Source: Brasenia schreberi
Taxonomy: Eukaryota > Streptophyta > Magnoliopsida > Nymphaeales > Cabombaceae
Assembly (NCBI GenBank): GCA_036023115.1
Contig: JAYKKT010000061.1
Span: forward strand, 16,618,501-16,682,500
Length of the DNA stretch: 64,000 bases
Direction: 5' to 3'
In this document: in pieces, positions 1-12,720 of the stretch
How the letters are laid out: every line of letters begins with the position of its first letter
Numbering within the stretch: position 1 is the stretch's first letter
Position numbers and translations under genes: made by a program
Notes under the pieces: model-generated
Seen by the model: the letters and a program-made list of their open reading frames with translations, nothing else
Told to the model about the DNA's origin: nothing
The model's database searches: none

Positions 1-148
1 CAATGTTTCACATTTAGTGATGACTGAATTTACCTTGAATTACAGTATCAAGTCAAATTTTGATGTGCAAAGTTATCTTATCAAAATCTAACATGTGGCT
101 ATATTCAAAATGGTTGAATATAACATTTGGTTAAAGCTTGTTGTGCAT

Positions 149-150
<2 letters not shown>

Positions 151-231
<81 letters not shown>
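151..231. repeat. (AT)n microsatellite
   Basis: An uninterrupted AT dinucleotide tract of about 40 units. It is followed to about position 480 by a pyrimidine-rich stretch. Open frames across it encode only Tyr/Ile repeats and low-complexity sequence and are not genes. Confidence 0.95.
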
Positions 232-234
<3 letters not shown>

Positions 235-3200
235 TTCCACCGCATCTCTCTATTTTCTTTTTCCATTTTCTCTTCTTTCTTTCTTCTTTTTTTTATTCTC
301 TCCTTGTTTTGTCCCATTCTACTCTCTTTCCATCACCTCTTTCTTTCTCTTCCTCTTTGTATTATCCCTTTATGCGTTTTCTTATATTTTGTCTTTCTTT
401 CATCATCCTTTTCTTCACCTACCTATGTGTTTCTTGTTATATTTCTCTCTTTCACTCTAGTGAAACATTGTAGGGAGTAGATAATATCTTAGTGTTATAA
501 ATTAGCATTGGCAAGGGTTGTTTGGTTTGAAAAACTAATATAATACAAAGAAAAGAGAAGCTAAAAGAAAAAGACTATTTTTATCGATTGTCGTCCTTTC
601 TTTTGTAAGACGAGTTTCAAAATAATGCAGTGATTTAAATAGGGGTGCTAACATTAGGTTGGTGTCTTTGATGAAGAGCTGTTACATAGACCACATGCTA
701 TGGTTATTTCATGATGTGTGATGACATCATGAATGGGTACAACATTTTAGACACAAACATAAGAAATTTTTAACTATGTTAGTGTGGCTTGAAAACCTAT
801 GCCTCTTTATAAGGATGGATTGACTAACCCTTGAGAAAGGATGGTCTTTCTCAATGGTTATATCTTTGATAGAAAGAAGGTATTATTTTGATTATTATAA
901 GTAATGATCTTAAGCTAATAGTGTAGAAGTTGGAGAATCTAAACAAAGACATAAATGTTGAGTATTGATACCCTTACCATCTTCCCACAAATTCTGTTTT
1001 ACTGATTTTGTTTTACCAATTCCATGTCATGCACTTGTTCCTTTAACAAAGTTCTTTAAGTAACTTCTTGCAATTTCTTAAATGTATAAATTACAGAGTT
1101 TTAGTGCCAACTATTTTGGTGTGCTAATATTCCGAAGAACTTGAAAATGCTTGTGCGATGTGAATTCAAGGGGCTTTTCATTGTATCTTTTCAACAAGTG
1201 ATTTATGGGGTCCTTTGCATCTAAAAAATAAAATATGGAGAAGGTGAAAAAACCAAAAGGTTAGTGTTCAAGCACCAATAGAGAGAGTTGTGTACTAACC
1301 GTTTTTGTTGTAGTAGTGTTGGAGTGTTCACCACTACACGATTTTGGTTCGGTGACATTGTTAAGTAGAAGGCAGATTTTGTGCAATACTCAAAGTTTGC
1401 CAATATCTTCCAATAAAAGCTATTTTTTTGCATAAGTTTGCCAATATTTTCAAGTCAAAAGCTGATTTCTCCATAAGAAGTCGATCTCTCCAAGTCACTG
1501 AAATCCCAACATCTTTTTCATAAATAAATTTACAAATGAAGAAAGAAGAAATAAAATATTTTTAATAAATTACCCCTATAAATTGTTACATAATTAACTT
1601 CAAATGCTAAAAAATGCAAAAGGACAAGATAATTGTTTTGCAAAGCTCTTAACCATTAACTTGAATACATATCTCAGAGATAGCTTCCAACCTAAATGCC
1701 AACATTAGAAGGTTTCATTTGGGGAAGTATCAAAGGTCCTATATCAAAATTAACACTAAATCATGTAATCTTCAAAAGAGAAAAAGCATGCTAATTGTAT
1801 CGTTCATGCATCCGAATCCTAGCCTTGGCAACTACTTTTATGTAGAGCTACTAAAAATTTAAATTCAAGATTCATTTGCATTTCCAAAACCACCTAATGA
1901 ATAAGTTTCCAAGTCACTTTTTGTAAATGCAAATGAATCTTTTGGCTACAACTAATTGTATTTGCTTCCCCATCCTAACTTTACATAGAATTGTATTTTA
2001 CAGTACATTATTTTGTTGCTTAAATTGAGAATTCATATGCATACCAGATCATGGAGCGTGCACTCAACGACACCCACTTTTACATTCACCACCATAAATA
2101 CTTTCGAAATAGAGAAGCAGTTTCCCTCTTTCCAAATCACTTTTTGTAACCACCAAAGAAAAGTAAATAAGTCATAAGAATCTTCTCTACCATGGATAGC
2201 GATCATAGTTTCATCTCCTGATGACCAAGAGGAATGAATTGAAATCCACCTTCAAAAATGGGGAAGCCAGGAGGTACACTGTCTTCATGGTTGCATCAAA
2301 GCATAAGAGAAAATGTTGAAGTCTTTAAGAAGCTCCATTGTGAATTTATGCTTTTTCCCTCTCTCTCTCACTCACACACTATATATGTAAATAGGTATGT
2401 ATATATACACACACACATTAGCATATACATACATACGTACATACATATATATAGAGGGAGAGAGGAGAGAGCAACTAGAGGAATATTGAAGCCTGAGCAA
2501 CTGATTGCACACACACATATCTATGTCTATATCTATATATATAGGTAAGTGTAGAAATTCCATAGAAAAATTTGAAGTGGTTACTTTGACATTGTCGGCA
2601 AGTTGTATGCTTGTATTAGTGTGTTGCATAAACACTTTCCTTATTAGAACTATTATATAAAACTTTGAACATATATCTGACCTCATTCTCTAATGGAATC
2701 TTAATTTATATACGAGCTATGTTTAAACTGCAGATTCTAATTCAGATAGAATTTATATTCAAATACGCCAATGACAGCCCTAGTAGCCAAAAGCAATGAC
2801 TTCCTTACATAAATGGAACAATGTTTGATTTTTTGGGTAAGCCTAGGTTATTATCATATGCTTCTTGAAATATTCTTTGGCTCATAGAGGAAATTTTGAA
2901 ACTTAGTGTTTTGTGTGTTAAGAGAACCCAAACACACTGGGAGAATATTATTCTGTGGCGTCTAGCCAACTCCGCCCATCTTGATCATCAAAGAGGTTAA
3001 AAATAGTAAACCAGAGAGTATGACTTTACTATCCCCAAAGGCTATAAAAGATTTAACATATCAGAAACATTTATATTTAATCTTCTACTCCACCCATTGG
3101 CACCTATGAACACAAAGACAATAGACTTTTATACCAAAATGTTAGGATTTTATACAAGAAAACAAGTCACGTACAATTTCAATGAATGATGACTTAGAAG

Positions 3201-3566
3201 ATGTTTAACCCACACAAAAATATGTAATCTGAAACTTTCAAAATATCATCAACAGTCATATTAGGACTTGTTTGCCTCAATTCATTCTTGAATTGCCTAA
3301 TAATGAAGGCAATAATTAGTATTTAATCGTAACTATTACAAAATATTGAAACAGTTAATAGTTTAGTAGAGTTGACTTGAGATAGGGCCTATCTTATTGT
3401 AGTTTACCACAATATGTCTTCATAATATATATCTTGCCAAATTCAGGTCCATGAAAAAAGTAGGCCAGTGCCGCCCGACTCACATTGTTTCTCGCCAACT
3501 AGGGTTGTGGCCAGGTCAGACTCGCCCAGCCTAGATAGACAACTCAACTAAACACACCTCACAAAT
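232..3566. other. Non-coding AT-rich stretch
   Basis: I see no coding homology on either strand. The T/C-rich stretch 232-480 adjoins the AT microsatellite. Positions 2375-2545 hold an imperfect TA/CA/TATACA microsatellite, which explains the short Tyr/Ile-rich open frames there. Everything else is stop-rich in all frames. Confidence 0.6.
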
Positions 3567-3580
3567 TATCATGAAACATT

Positions 3581-3687
3581 GCACCGAGAGAGTTAGCTCA
3601 ACGGCATGGTGCTCTAGTATGGTTTCTGTTGGTGAGAAGTTCGATTACTGGACGGGCCTTCCCTTGTAACAAAAAAGAAGAAGAAAA
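3581..3687 (+). mobile_element. tRNA-derived SINE with 14-bp target-site duplication
   Basis: A 107-bp body starts with a tRNA-like head. An A-box-like TAGCTCAACGG is followed about 40 nt later by a B-box-like AGTTCGATTAC. The element ends in CCTTGTAACAAAAAAG plus an A/G-rich tail. It is flanked by TATCATGAAACATT (3567-3580) and TATCATGAAACGTT (3688-3701), a 14-bp duplication with one mismatch. The same 3' end, TTGTAACAA(A)n, occurs in the elements at 34095 and 46526, so this is a local family. The element is non-autonomous and depends on a LINE machinery. Confidence 0.8.
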
Positions 3688-3701
3688 TATCATGAAACGT
3701 T

Positions 3702-5900
3702 AGAGGAATTAACCTTGGCAGAAAAACATAACAATCTTAACTTTTCATTATATACATATACACGTACACAATTAGGTGCTCCATTGTGTTTGGCCTAATC
3801 AAATGTGTGAAAATATAACACTTGGGCAAAAATTTCAGTCTACATGAATGATGCAAACCCATTTTTTAACATATAAGTGGCTACCTCTTTTTCTCAAATT
3901 TCAGATGGGCACAAGTACATGAGGTGGTGTTGGGGATCATAGTCCCATCCCTATCCCTGATTGGGGATCCATCCCCATCCCCACTCTTGTGGGGTCCCAT
4001 CTCCATAAACAACCGTCGATATTTTTAAGCTTGATGAACCATGGTTAGGTTAGAATCTTACGAAAGGTACAATACCTTATTATTGTACCATATTAAGGAG
4101 GTGAGACCATACAAGTAAGTCAAACACAATCTACTATATTAAATATAGCTTTGTAAACATTTTAATTTACTGCATGAAGTACAATATGCATGGCCAAATC
4201 AGAACCAGTTTGTCGTTTTAAACCGGAACCAGGTTGGCTCTAGAACAGATTTAAAAGTAAAACCGTTCAAGTCAGGCCTAGAACTAGGAACTATTAAGTT
4301 CAATTACAGTTTACCATTTTCAAAAATTGCCCCAGAACCATTTAAAACCAGCAGTTCCAAACTGCCTCGGTCCCTACCCGCCAAGCCCTCTTCCCCATGT
4401 TGTCTTCATGAGGGACACCCGCTTTCTCTTCTGATGATGATAGTCTCAAGAAGGTGTTTGGGGGAGGGGGTGGGAGATGATAGGTGACAATACCCTTCTA
4501 AAGACAAAGGATAAGACAAAGGCAAAGGAATATTTACCATCTTTACCCCCAAAAGTATCGGCAATGCATAAGAATACATATGTATGTATGTTAGTCCTCT
4601 CTCTCACTAGGAGGTAAAGGCTAAACCGAACCAAACCAACGGTGGAGATGAAATGAAAGCGTCTAGTTTAACTAGAATTTGGAGAAATGAAATGAGGAAG
4701 TATGTAGCTTGTGAAATTGGATTGTGTTAGGATCCATTTCAGACCAACTTGGTAGACTGACAACCCCCTTCTAGGGGGAAATGATAGATGACAACCTCCT
4801 TCTAGAGATGACAGTCTTCCCTTGCTTCCCTTTCTCATGACGGGGTGAGGCCTCATGGAGGCCTATCAACTTTTGCTTTTATTAGGTTGACAAGTTCATC
4901 ATGAGGCCATTCTTGTCAGTCTAATGTTATATATATATATTTGATATTAAATTTTGTAAAATTTAAAAATTATTTTTCAGTTTTGATAAGTTCCGATTCA
5001 AACCAAAACTTATGGTTCAAGGTTTGAAAGAAACCGAAACAAAACATGTCTAAAGTACAATACAAAAGAACAATGTACTATACTATTATGAAGGGGAACA
5101 ATCCTTTTTATAATCGTGCTATTCTTGTCTTCTTTTTATTAAAAAACAATATAATACTTAAGAAGTTTAGAGGAGATGGGGCCAGGTTTGGGAGCATAGA
5201 CTTACTATTCCAACCTCTCCCTCATCCATGTCAAAGATTTCATAGCTTCCTTTATTCCTGACCTTGACGCCCACTTTTACTCCTAAAATCTGCCTCATTC
5301 AGAGAAGAGGATTTGGTATCCCCTTCCCCACTGTTATCCCATTCGAAGAGTTTTTAGCTTCCTCTATTCCTAACCTCGACATCCACTTTCACCTCTCGAA
5401 TCCGTTCCATTTGAGGTGGGTCCCCCAGAGAAATCTCTAAGCACAAGCCTCACCTCATCGTAATGTGCGTCTGCCACCCGGGAGTTCTTCGGGTGGATGC
5501 ATACAGGGATCTTCTATACCACTTGAAATATTAGAAAAGTATGTGGTCATTTTATAATTTTGAGAGAAGTAGAGGAGGGCCTTAACTTACTCGCGTCTTC
5601 ATGGACTCCAATCCATTCAGATTCCCCGTTTATCAAAAACAAAGTCTTTTAAGGGGACATTGAAGGGAAAAGATTTTCCTTTTAATGTGAAACATAAAAC
5701 AAAGACAAGACATTCTAACAATAAGATTCAGTAAACTGATCAAATATAAAATAAAAGCTAATGTTTTTATACTCCTTTTCTCATGCAAACATAATCCAGA
5801 AGCATGCCATTTATTAATCCTAGTTGCATATTTAGTTGCTCAAATTCACAACATTGGATCATAAAGGTTTCTATATACATACATAGAGAGAGAAGATATG
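3702..5900. other. Non-coding stretch
   Basis: No gene or recognisable element. 3930-4020 is a locally GC-richer, CCATCCC-rich patch. The short open frames at 4446-4856 and 5046-5261 have no recognisable domain. The stretch ends at the first MITE-like unit. Confidence 0.5.
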
Positions 5901-6090
5901 ATATGTGCTAGTATATTTAGGTATTAGTAAATTCAAACAAATTTTAACTATCTATTTTTCACGATGGATGGTTAAATTCAAACTTGAAAAAGTAAAAAAA
6001 GTATATATAAACATGTGAAAAAAGTATATATGAATGTTTCTTTCATGAATGATTGAGATTTATTTGGATAGTATGTACTAGGTCTCTCTC
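5901..6090. mobile_element. Hairpin MITE-like unit 1
   Basis: The left arm begins ATATGTGCTAGTATATTTAG and continues into AAATTCAAACAAATTTTAAC. The right arm (about 6045-6085) reads as its rough reverse complement (TTGAGATTTATTTGGATAGT). The body contains a self-complementary GATGGATGGTT-type core. There is no coding capacity. It lies directly before a second unit with the same ends. Confidence 0.5.
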
Positions 6091-6126
6091 TCTATGTATA
6101 CAAATAGAGAGAGAGAGAGATAGTAA

Positions 6127-6365
6127 TATGTGCTAGCAGCTAATGGTGCTAGTAAGCCCAAACAAATCTCAACCATTCATCTTCGATGATAAATGGTTGA
6201 GAATTGAAATTTCAAAAGCAAAAATGCTCATATAAATAAAGTGTACCTATAAAAAATACATGTTTATTTTTATTTTAATAAATTCAAATCTCAACCATCC
6301 ATCTCTAAAGATTAGTGTTGAAATTTGTTTGAATTTGCTAGTACCTAAGGGTGCTAGCATATATA
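6127..6365. mobile_element. Hairpin MITE-like unit 2
   Basis: Same terminal sequence as the preceding unit. The left end is ATATGTGCTAGCAGCTAATG followed by CCAAACAAATCTCAACC. The right end (6315-6363) is the reverse complement of the left end of unit 1, including TTGAATTTGCTAGTACCTAA. A short palindrome around 6170-6205 (CAACCATTCATC / GATAAATGGTTG) forms an inner hairpin. An AT microsatellite follows. Family not identified. Confidence 0.5.
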
Positions 6366-6659
6366 TATATATACATATGAGTCCCCCCCCCTCTCTCTAT
6401 ATCACCACCTCTGCATATTTCAAACATGTTTTTGGTAGCCCACTATGTGCACACGCACTTTGCGTTCTCCCTTGATAGAAAGTTGCCTTTAATCCTGTCT
6501 TTTTGATGTAAGCTCGACATGTATGGGAGATAAACCTACTTCATGTCCCTTATTAAATGGATGTGGGCAAAAGGATGCCATGCCAATTGATGCTTCGGAC
6601 GTGAGGAAAGTACAAAAGTAGCATGTAGAGCCTATCACGAATTTGCCTTACCTCAACTC

Positions 6660-7619
6660 AAGTGAGGTTTACAAATCTCGTTATGGCAAGTAGACTGCTG
6701 TCTACTTTCAACCGAATCAAAACCTTGTTGGAAACCAAATAGCAAGGGGTTTCCTTGGCATTGACTTTAGTTGCAAGTGCCTTGCAGAAGAGTAGCTCTC
6801 CTCATGTTTCCTACATACACTCTACTTAGTCTTGGTCTCTCACAAGACCAGGCAACAAGGTGAGCAAAAGAGGATCTTTATTACTTCAATCAACATCATT
6901 ACAATCGGTTAGGACAAAACCAAATCTCTACACTCTTGGAGGATATCACGCTAGCTAAGACCAAACCTCTCTCTCAATCTCTGGATCTAAGCACTCAAGA
7001 TAGGATGCGTGACCCTCAACCCCATGGTCCTATTTATAGCCAAGGGTGACTGGCTGACCCAAGGAATATTCCATGTTTGTTAGGTTGGTTCTCTCTGGAA
7101 CCATCCAACCCTCTCTAGCTCAAGACTGTGGAATACTCTTTGCTATACACTATCTAGCCTAGTCCGTGATTAGGTGTCCTAATATAAGTATTTTGGGTCT
7201 TCTTATTAAGGTTGTACGAATGAGTTATGTCTAATAACTAGACTCACTCTCACTATGTACATCATCATACAATAAGTAATGCTGATGCCTCATGAGCCCA
7301 CATGTGCATGTATGTATTTCTCTCGGTGTCCTCACTTCATTGTCTCAAGTGTGTGTGTGCTACCGGAGTGCATGAGTGCGCGTTCCTTAGTGTCAAGGCT
7401 GGGACAACCATCCCCAACTAAATCAAGACTCGTTCTCAAATCCTCATGGTATGCGCGTATCAGCTATGCATACTACCAAAGTTGTGCACTAGGAACCCAC
7501 AAATCATTGTTGGAACTCTTCCCGTTCTACCTCACCAAGTAGTGTTTCTGCTTGCGTGGTCCATCACCCTCAACTCTGTGTGCTATCACTGCCTCTATGG
7601 TTGTCACATTATCTCGCAC
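6660..7619 (-). mobile_element. Putative 3' LTR/untranslated end of the adjacent gypsy element
   Basis: This lies just beyond the gypsy integrase end, on the expected side for a - strand element. Read on the - strand, it has a TATA-like GGCTATAAATAGG (about 7022-7034) and, about 150 nt further on, an AATAAAG poly(A)-like signal (about 6881-6890), the arrangement of an LTR U3/R region. I did not find a matching 5' LTR, so the boundaries are uncertain. Short open frames here have no domain. Confidence 0.35.
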
Positions 7620-9790
7620 CAATGGTGGTGGTCGACGCTCAAGCCTCTAGGGATCCTCGAAGTATCCCTTAAGCTGGGATACATGGAAGACTGAATGTAT
7701 TTTTGACCTATGTGGAAGCTCTATATTATATGCTATCAATCCTATCCTCTTTATCACCCTGAAAGGTTTATCATACTTAAGTTTGAGTCCCATGTGACTC
7801 CCTCTCTAGACATGTTTTCTGATGTACTTTGGAATTCGAAGCCACAACTTATCTCTTACTTCAAATTCCACTGACCTGTGATGTCTATTCACATACTTTG
7901 TCATCTTCATTCGAGCTCTCTCAAGTGAGGTTTTTGCCTCTGCATAAAGGGTTCTCCTCTCTTGTAACTCTCAAGGCTGCTAGACAACTAGTGTTTCCAT
8001 CCCTTTGTACCAACTCTAATGATCCTAAGGGTTGCCAACTTAAAGTTAGTTTGAAAGGACTTTTTTTTGTGGATGAACTTTTATGAGAGTTGTAACCGTA
8101 CTGAGCTATTTATAGGAGTGACACCTAGTTCTTTTGACTTGCAGTAACATAATGGTGTATGTATTCCTCTAATATTGCATTCAAACGTTCAGTCTGGCCA
8201 TCTGTATGTAGATGTTGGGACATTGAGAACAACAGTCGGGTCCCAAAAATTTAAAACAACTCAATCCAGAACCTGATGGTGAATCTAACATCTCTCTCAC
8301 TAGTAATAATGCAACTGGTTTTTGTCTCTCAATTTTATCCTGGTGACATGTGGGGCATGCACGAATGTACTCTTCTATGTCGTGTGCCATGTAGGGTAAA
8401 TAATACCCGCATCCAAGTAGTGCTATCATGCGCTCTACTCCCGGATGCCCTGTGTATGGTGCATTTTGCACCTCATGCATGAACTCTCTCCTTAAGCTTC
8501 CAACTTCAGGGATCAAGAGTTGTCTATTTTTAATTCTTATTAGATCATCTTGAATCTCATATTTGCCTGAAGTCCCGGTTTTGACTTGATCCATGATTTG
8601 GGAACAGGAGATATCATTATGGGCATGTAACTTTATTTTATCAGGCATTTCCCTCCATATTTTGACTATGGATCTGAGAACTTCCTTAGTTCTCTTTCGA
8701 TTGAGTGCATCTGCCACCGCATTCTCACGTTCTAGTTTATACACCCACTTGAAATCATATTCGTGTTTTCAACCATCTGGCCTGCCTAGGGGTTAGTTTT
8801 TTTTGAGTCTTGAAGAACGTGTTTGCCACATTGTTAGTCACAACCGAGAATGATGACCTTAAGAGGTATACTCACCAAATCATCAAGCAATGCACTACTG
8901 CCGACAATTCTCTCTCATGGTGGGGTATCGAGTTTCAACGTCTTTTAATTTTCTACTCTCAAAAGCTAAAGGATACCCATTTTGAGTAATAACACCCTCA
9001 ACCACTCGATCACTTGCATCCATATATACTTCAAAAGGTTGAGTGAAATCTAGGAGATGTAGTATTGACTCATTAAAAATAGTTAGTTTAAGGGCTTCTA
9101 GAGCCTCCATGCACTGAGAAGTCTATTCTCACAATTTTTCCTTTTTCAAGAGCTCAGTAAGAGGTGCAACCATCTTATAAAATTTTTTGATGAATTTTCT
9201 GTAGTAGTTGGCTAATCTAAGAAAACTTCTTAGTTCTCCTAGTGATTTTGGAGTTTTCCAACCTTTGATTGCATTTATTTTCTTAAGATCCATTTTTATT
9301 TGTCCCCTATTAATTATATATCCTAAGAAAGTGATGGTGTTCTTGCCAAACTCACACTTCTCTATTTTAAAAAAGAGAGTTCTCTTTTAGTTTCCCAAAG
9401 ACTAATGTGAGATGTCGAACATGTTCCTCCATTCAACCATAGATCAGAATCATCAAGGTAAACTACTACAAACTCATCAATGTAGCCATATGGTATCTCA
9501 TTTATAAGGCGACAAAAAGTGGCTGGTGCATTTGTATGCCCGAATGACGTGACTAAGAATTTGTAGGCTCAATAACGAGTAACCATAGCTATCTTGGTCT
9601 TTCACCGTCACCTTAAATCTAGCTTAGTGAACCACTTAGATCCTCCCTAATGATCAAAAAGGTCAGCTACAAAAGGTATAAGGTATCGGTCATTCACGGT
9701 CACCTTATTTAACGCCTGGTAGTCTAAATACATTCTTAGTAAACCATCCATTCAAAAGGAGAATTAGAAGGTTGGAACATCCTTGCCTCT
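7620..9790 (-). pseudogene. Ty3/gypsy pol remnant (RT, RNase H, integrase)
   Basis: Reading the - strand from 9790 down, I see in order: RT core pieces (ending in VNDRYLIPFVADLFD-like and TNAPATF-like motifs near 9700-9510); the catalytic YLDD box (about 9455-9480, preceded by DEFVVV); the thumb motif ITFLGYIINRGQIKMD; the ELRSFLRLANYYRKFIK motif (about 9185-9270); and the RNase H opening with PFEVYMDASD (about 9010-9040). 8181-8744 carries the RNase H tail (ENAVADAL), then the integrase HHCC finger (HPGVERM..., ACPTCHQDK). TDGQTERLNAILEEYIHHYV (about 8150-8210) is the glutamate end of the DDE core. The GYFEDP end (about 7640-7700) closes the C-terminal domain. Several stops and frameshifts are present. 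The stretch between the finger and the glutamate motif is much too short, so the first two integrase aspartates are deleted. The element is dead. Confidence 0.85.
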
Positions 9791-12124
9791 AGAAGCTCCC
9801 CTAATTGTCTTCTATTATCATTCAGTCGTTCACTATCTCGTGTATGTTATTTAGCTTTTCACTATTCGCCGTCCAAACGTCTCTGCCACTCAGCAGTCAT
9901 CGTACACCATCCATGTCTGTCGTCGATCTTCAATCGCGGTTATTTATTCACTTTATTCAACCACCGATCTTCATCAACAATTAGCAATCGAATGCCATCA
10001 ACAGGCAGAAAGTTGTGGTTGTTTTGGCATGAAAATTGTTTTTTTTACTACCCTCTGGTTTGGCCCCTTCTGCTGCAGTACATTGTAATTTTACTTTGAA
10101 TAATTTTAGTCCTTTCTTCATTCATTGTTAGTTCTTTAGAATGCGCAAAACCTACCATTATTCGTTGGTAGAGTGCCTGGCTTGTGTAACCGTTGGAAAC
10201 ATTGTGAAGTCTAAATAAAAAAAAGTTCTATGAAGTTGTATATTACACCTTTCAATCTAAAGAAGTAGTGAAGAGTGCTTATAGAAAATTTCTTGAAAGA
10301 AGATCACGGTACAAAGAGATCGTGACATAATATTATGATCGATGGCTGATATTCTACATATGTATAACAATTTCCAATGTTATGTAGGTCGACGTACAGG
10401 TTTGCCAACATGTCAGAGTTTCATCAACATGAACATACCATAATCTTGAGAAACAATTGGACACCATTTCTTTTAATGTGAAAAGTGATTCTAGTCATTC
10501 ATGGTTTTACACAAATTTATTATCCGCGGCATTGGATTCTAATAATGTTTTTTCGTACAAATGTAAGTGTATGACATGGGTGAAAGATAAAAAAATAAAT
10601 TAACAACAATTTCATAAGGAAAATAACAAGTCAACCACCAATGAAGACACATCCAGCAGTTCAAACCCATTAGATGACATTTGCAAACTCAAAGCCAAGT
10701 ATTAAGAACTTGAGGTTGAATTGTAGAAAATTAAAAAAGAAAGAGCACAACAATTACAAAGTATTACATGTATGAGCAACTGGTGCTTTCATTTATTGAA
10801 AATGATCGATTATATGTGGCTGTATGAATATTTGTACTGGAATGAGAATACTATTTTGATAATTCCATATAAAAGAGCAACATATGCTTCTTTAGTCCTG
10901 TATCCATACCTAACACTAACGTTGCACGGCACATAACAGGGTAGGCATGCCTTGAATGATCATAGCAACAGCCATCATTTAGGCCAAGTGTTGGCGAGTG
11001 CAACTTTATGCACACCGGATCTGCCTCCTTGAATGTGAGGCTTATCATTCTCTTTGTCACCATTTTTTATAAAAATATTGCATAATGCTCATTCCATTTT
11101 ATTCTATTTCATTTCATTCAACAGCCATCATATTCAAATAAATAACCAGTAAAACAACATTCAATGTTCTCACCCATAAAACCAAGAACATATCAAACAT
11201 ATTCAACGGCTCATTCAACAGTTAAACAACACTAGTTTAACAACCATGGAACACATACCATAAAATTTGAAAGGCCTTTGTTTAACAACCATCAACTAGC
11301 TTACTGAATGGCGCAAACAAATACCATGACATTCCAGCCCATTCATTAAGTCTACTTGCCACCTTTCTATTGAAAACCATTTCAATCAATTCATTGAGTC
11401 ATATATCCATTCAAATCAATTGAACTCGTGTATTTCAACACCATTCCCACTCATTCAATGAGTCTCCTGTGTAAACATAGCATAACATTTGAATAATATA
11501 TCATAACAATATATAATTCAGTTAATATAACACCATATCAAAGCATAGTAAACATCTAGTAGCATGTACAACCAACCACAACCACAGTTCACAAGTTTGT
11601 TATACTAGTAAAGTAACAATATAAGTTTTTTTCCACCATTACAATCACTAGACAACATGTACAACCACCTATAATTTGGTATCAAACCCTTCATGTAGGC
11701 CTTTCCCCTTGTCCTGAAATGAATTCCCTTCTTTGTGTGGTCCTTCCTCTACCTCTTCTTCTGCAACTTGGGATGATGTAATCCCTATAGCAGATGCTTG
11801 TGAAGAAATGTTGTCACTAAGACGATTCGGAGCATCACAACTTTGCTATATACATGAATATCACAAAATAAAAATAAGAGGAAACAGCTGAATTGTCATA
11901 ACCACTAGAATTTCATTGCATATGAAGTACCTTAGCATCAGTAATAGTATTATTTGTATTCTGAACAGTCTCCCTAGTGGCTTGGTAGCTTGACTGGCAG
12001 TCTCGCTATCAACTATCAACTTGAAAAATCTTCCTCTCAACATGTGGTGGCGCCTGATATAAGATAATACTAACTATTGAAACCCTATAATGAAAAGAAA
12101 CAATTATAAATTATGACGAGGTCA
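9791..12124. other. No intact gene; decayed coding-like stretch near 10405-10800
   Basis: A + strand reading around 10405-10800 stays plausible as protein with a few stops and at least one shift. It includes a KQLDTISFNVKSDSSHSWFY segment, later a Ser-rich stretch, and a charged KLKAKY...ELEVEL..KIKKERAQQ end that looks like coiled coil. I cannot name the family. On the - strand, 11690-11820 reads as an acidic QVAEEEVEEGPHKEG segment that could be the far C-terminus of the MULE protein starting at 12720. 11060-11640 is AT-rich with repeated ATTCA/CAATTCA motifs. Confidence 0.4.
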
Positions 12125-12720
12125 TTTACAGTTGTCACACGTGACAATGCCTCATGTGGTCTCCTCCATTGCTTCTTTGGTCGACCAGTTGACCTTCTAA
12201 GTGCAAGAGGAAACACATTTTAATTTGTTTAAGGCCATTGATCTTTCTAGGCATAAGGAACTTGAAATGATTGTAAGTAGCAATGGCACTCTATCTTTTA
12301 TACACAACATTCACATAGTTTTTAGGTTATTCCATGTTATTGGCAAAAATAACAAAGATGATACCTTTAGAAGGGAGATCACTAAGTTGCTACATCGTAC
12401 AGTCACATGCCCATTCTTCAAGATTCACCCCAACAGTGTAGGAGGATAGTATAACCTCATATATAAATTGTGAAATGATTCCTACTTTTTAACTTTATCC
12501 TATCCAAAGTTTTCCTATAGTAAAATTTCCAACACCACCTTACATTCTTTCAAATTTTTATGGAGAACATAGAACCTTGTCAAGAGTTGCTTCATTATCC
12601 AATCAAAATAATAGGCAACTCACTAACCTCTAATATGAAGAAATTAAAGAATCCACACAAGTTATTGACTCTCAAATCACAAGCAAAAGGGTTATTTTTT
12701 ATATGTTAGTTATAACATAT
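12125..12720 (-). pseudogene. MULE (Mutator-like) transposase C-terminal remnant
   Basis: On the - strand I read, in MULE order, a VNNLCGFFNFFILEVSELPI segment (about 12610-12690), the region expected to precede the SWIM zinc finger. The finger itself follows as VNLEEWACDCT...QLSDLP (about 12380-12440), then FANN..PKNYVNVVYKR and TYNHF..MPRKINGLK. A basic RRSTGRPKKQWRRP tail lies at about 12150-12195. In the SWIM finger CxC is present, but the later CxH part is degraded (PSKG where PCKH is usual). Stops interrupt it (W to stop after CDC, E to stop near 12330). The DDE catalytic half should lie upstream, toward 13-14 kb, but I could not read it convincingly. The open frame on the opposite strand (12201-12449) is a shadow. 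Confidence 0.7.

Noticed and set aside
127..480. Overlapping + strand frames of 111-117 codons over the AT microsatellite
   Set aside because: Pure Tyr/Ile repeat followed by Phe/Ser/Leu-rich translation of a pyrimidine tract; no domain and no coding bias.
10165..10200. tRNA-like GGTAGAGTGCCTGGCTTGTG
   Set aside because: Resembles an internal A box, but no B box, acceptor stem pairing or 3' CCA-proximal half is visible; not enough for a tRNA or SINE call.
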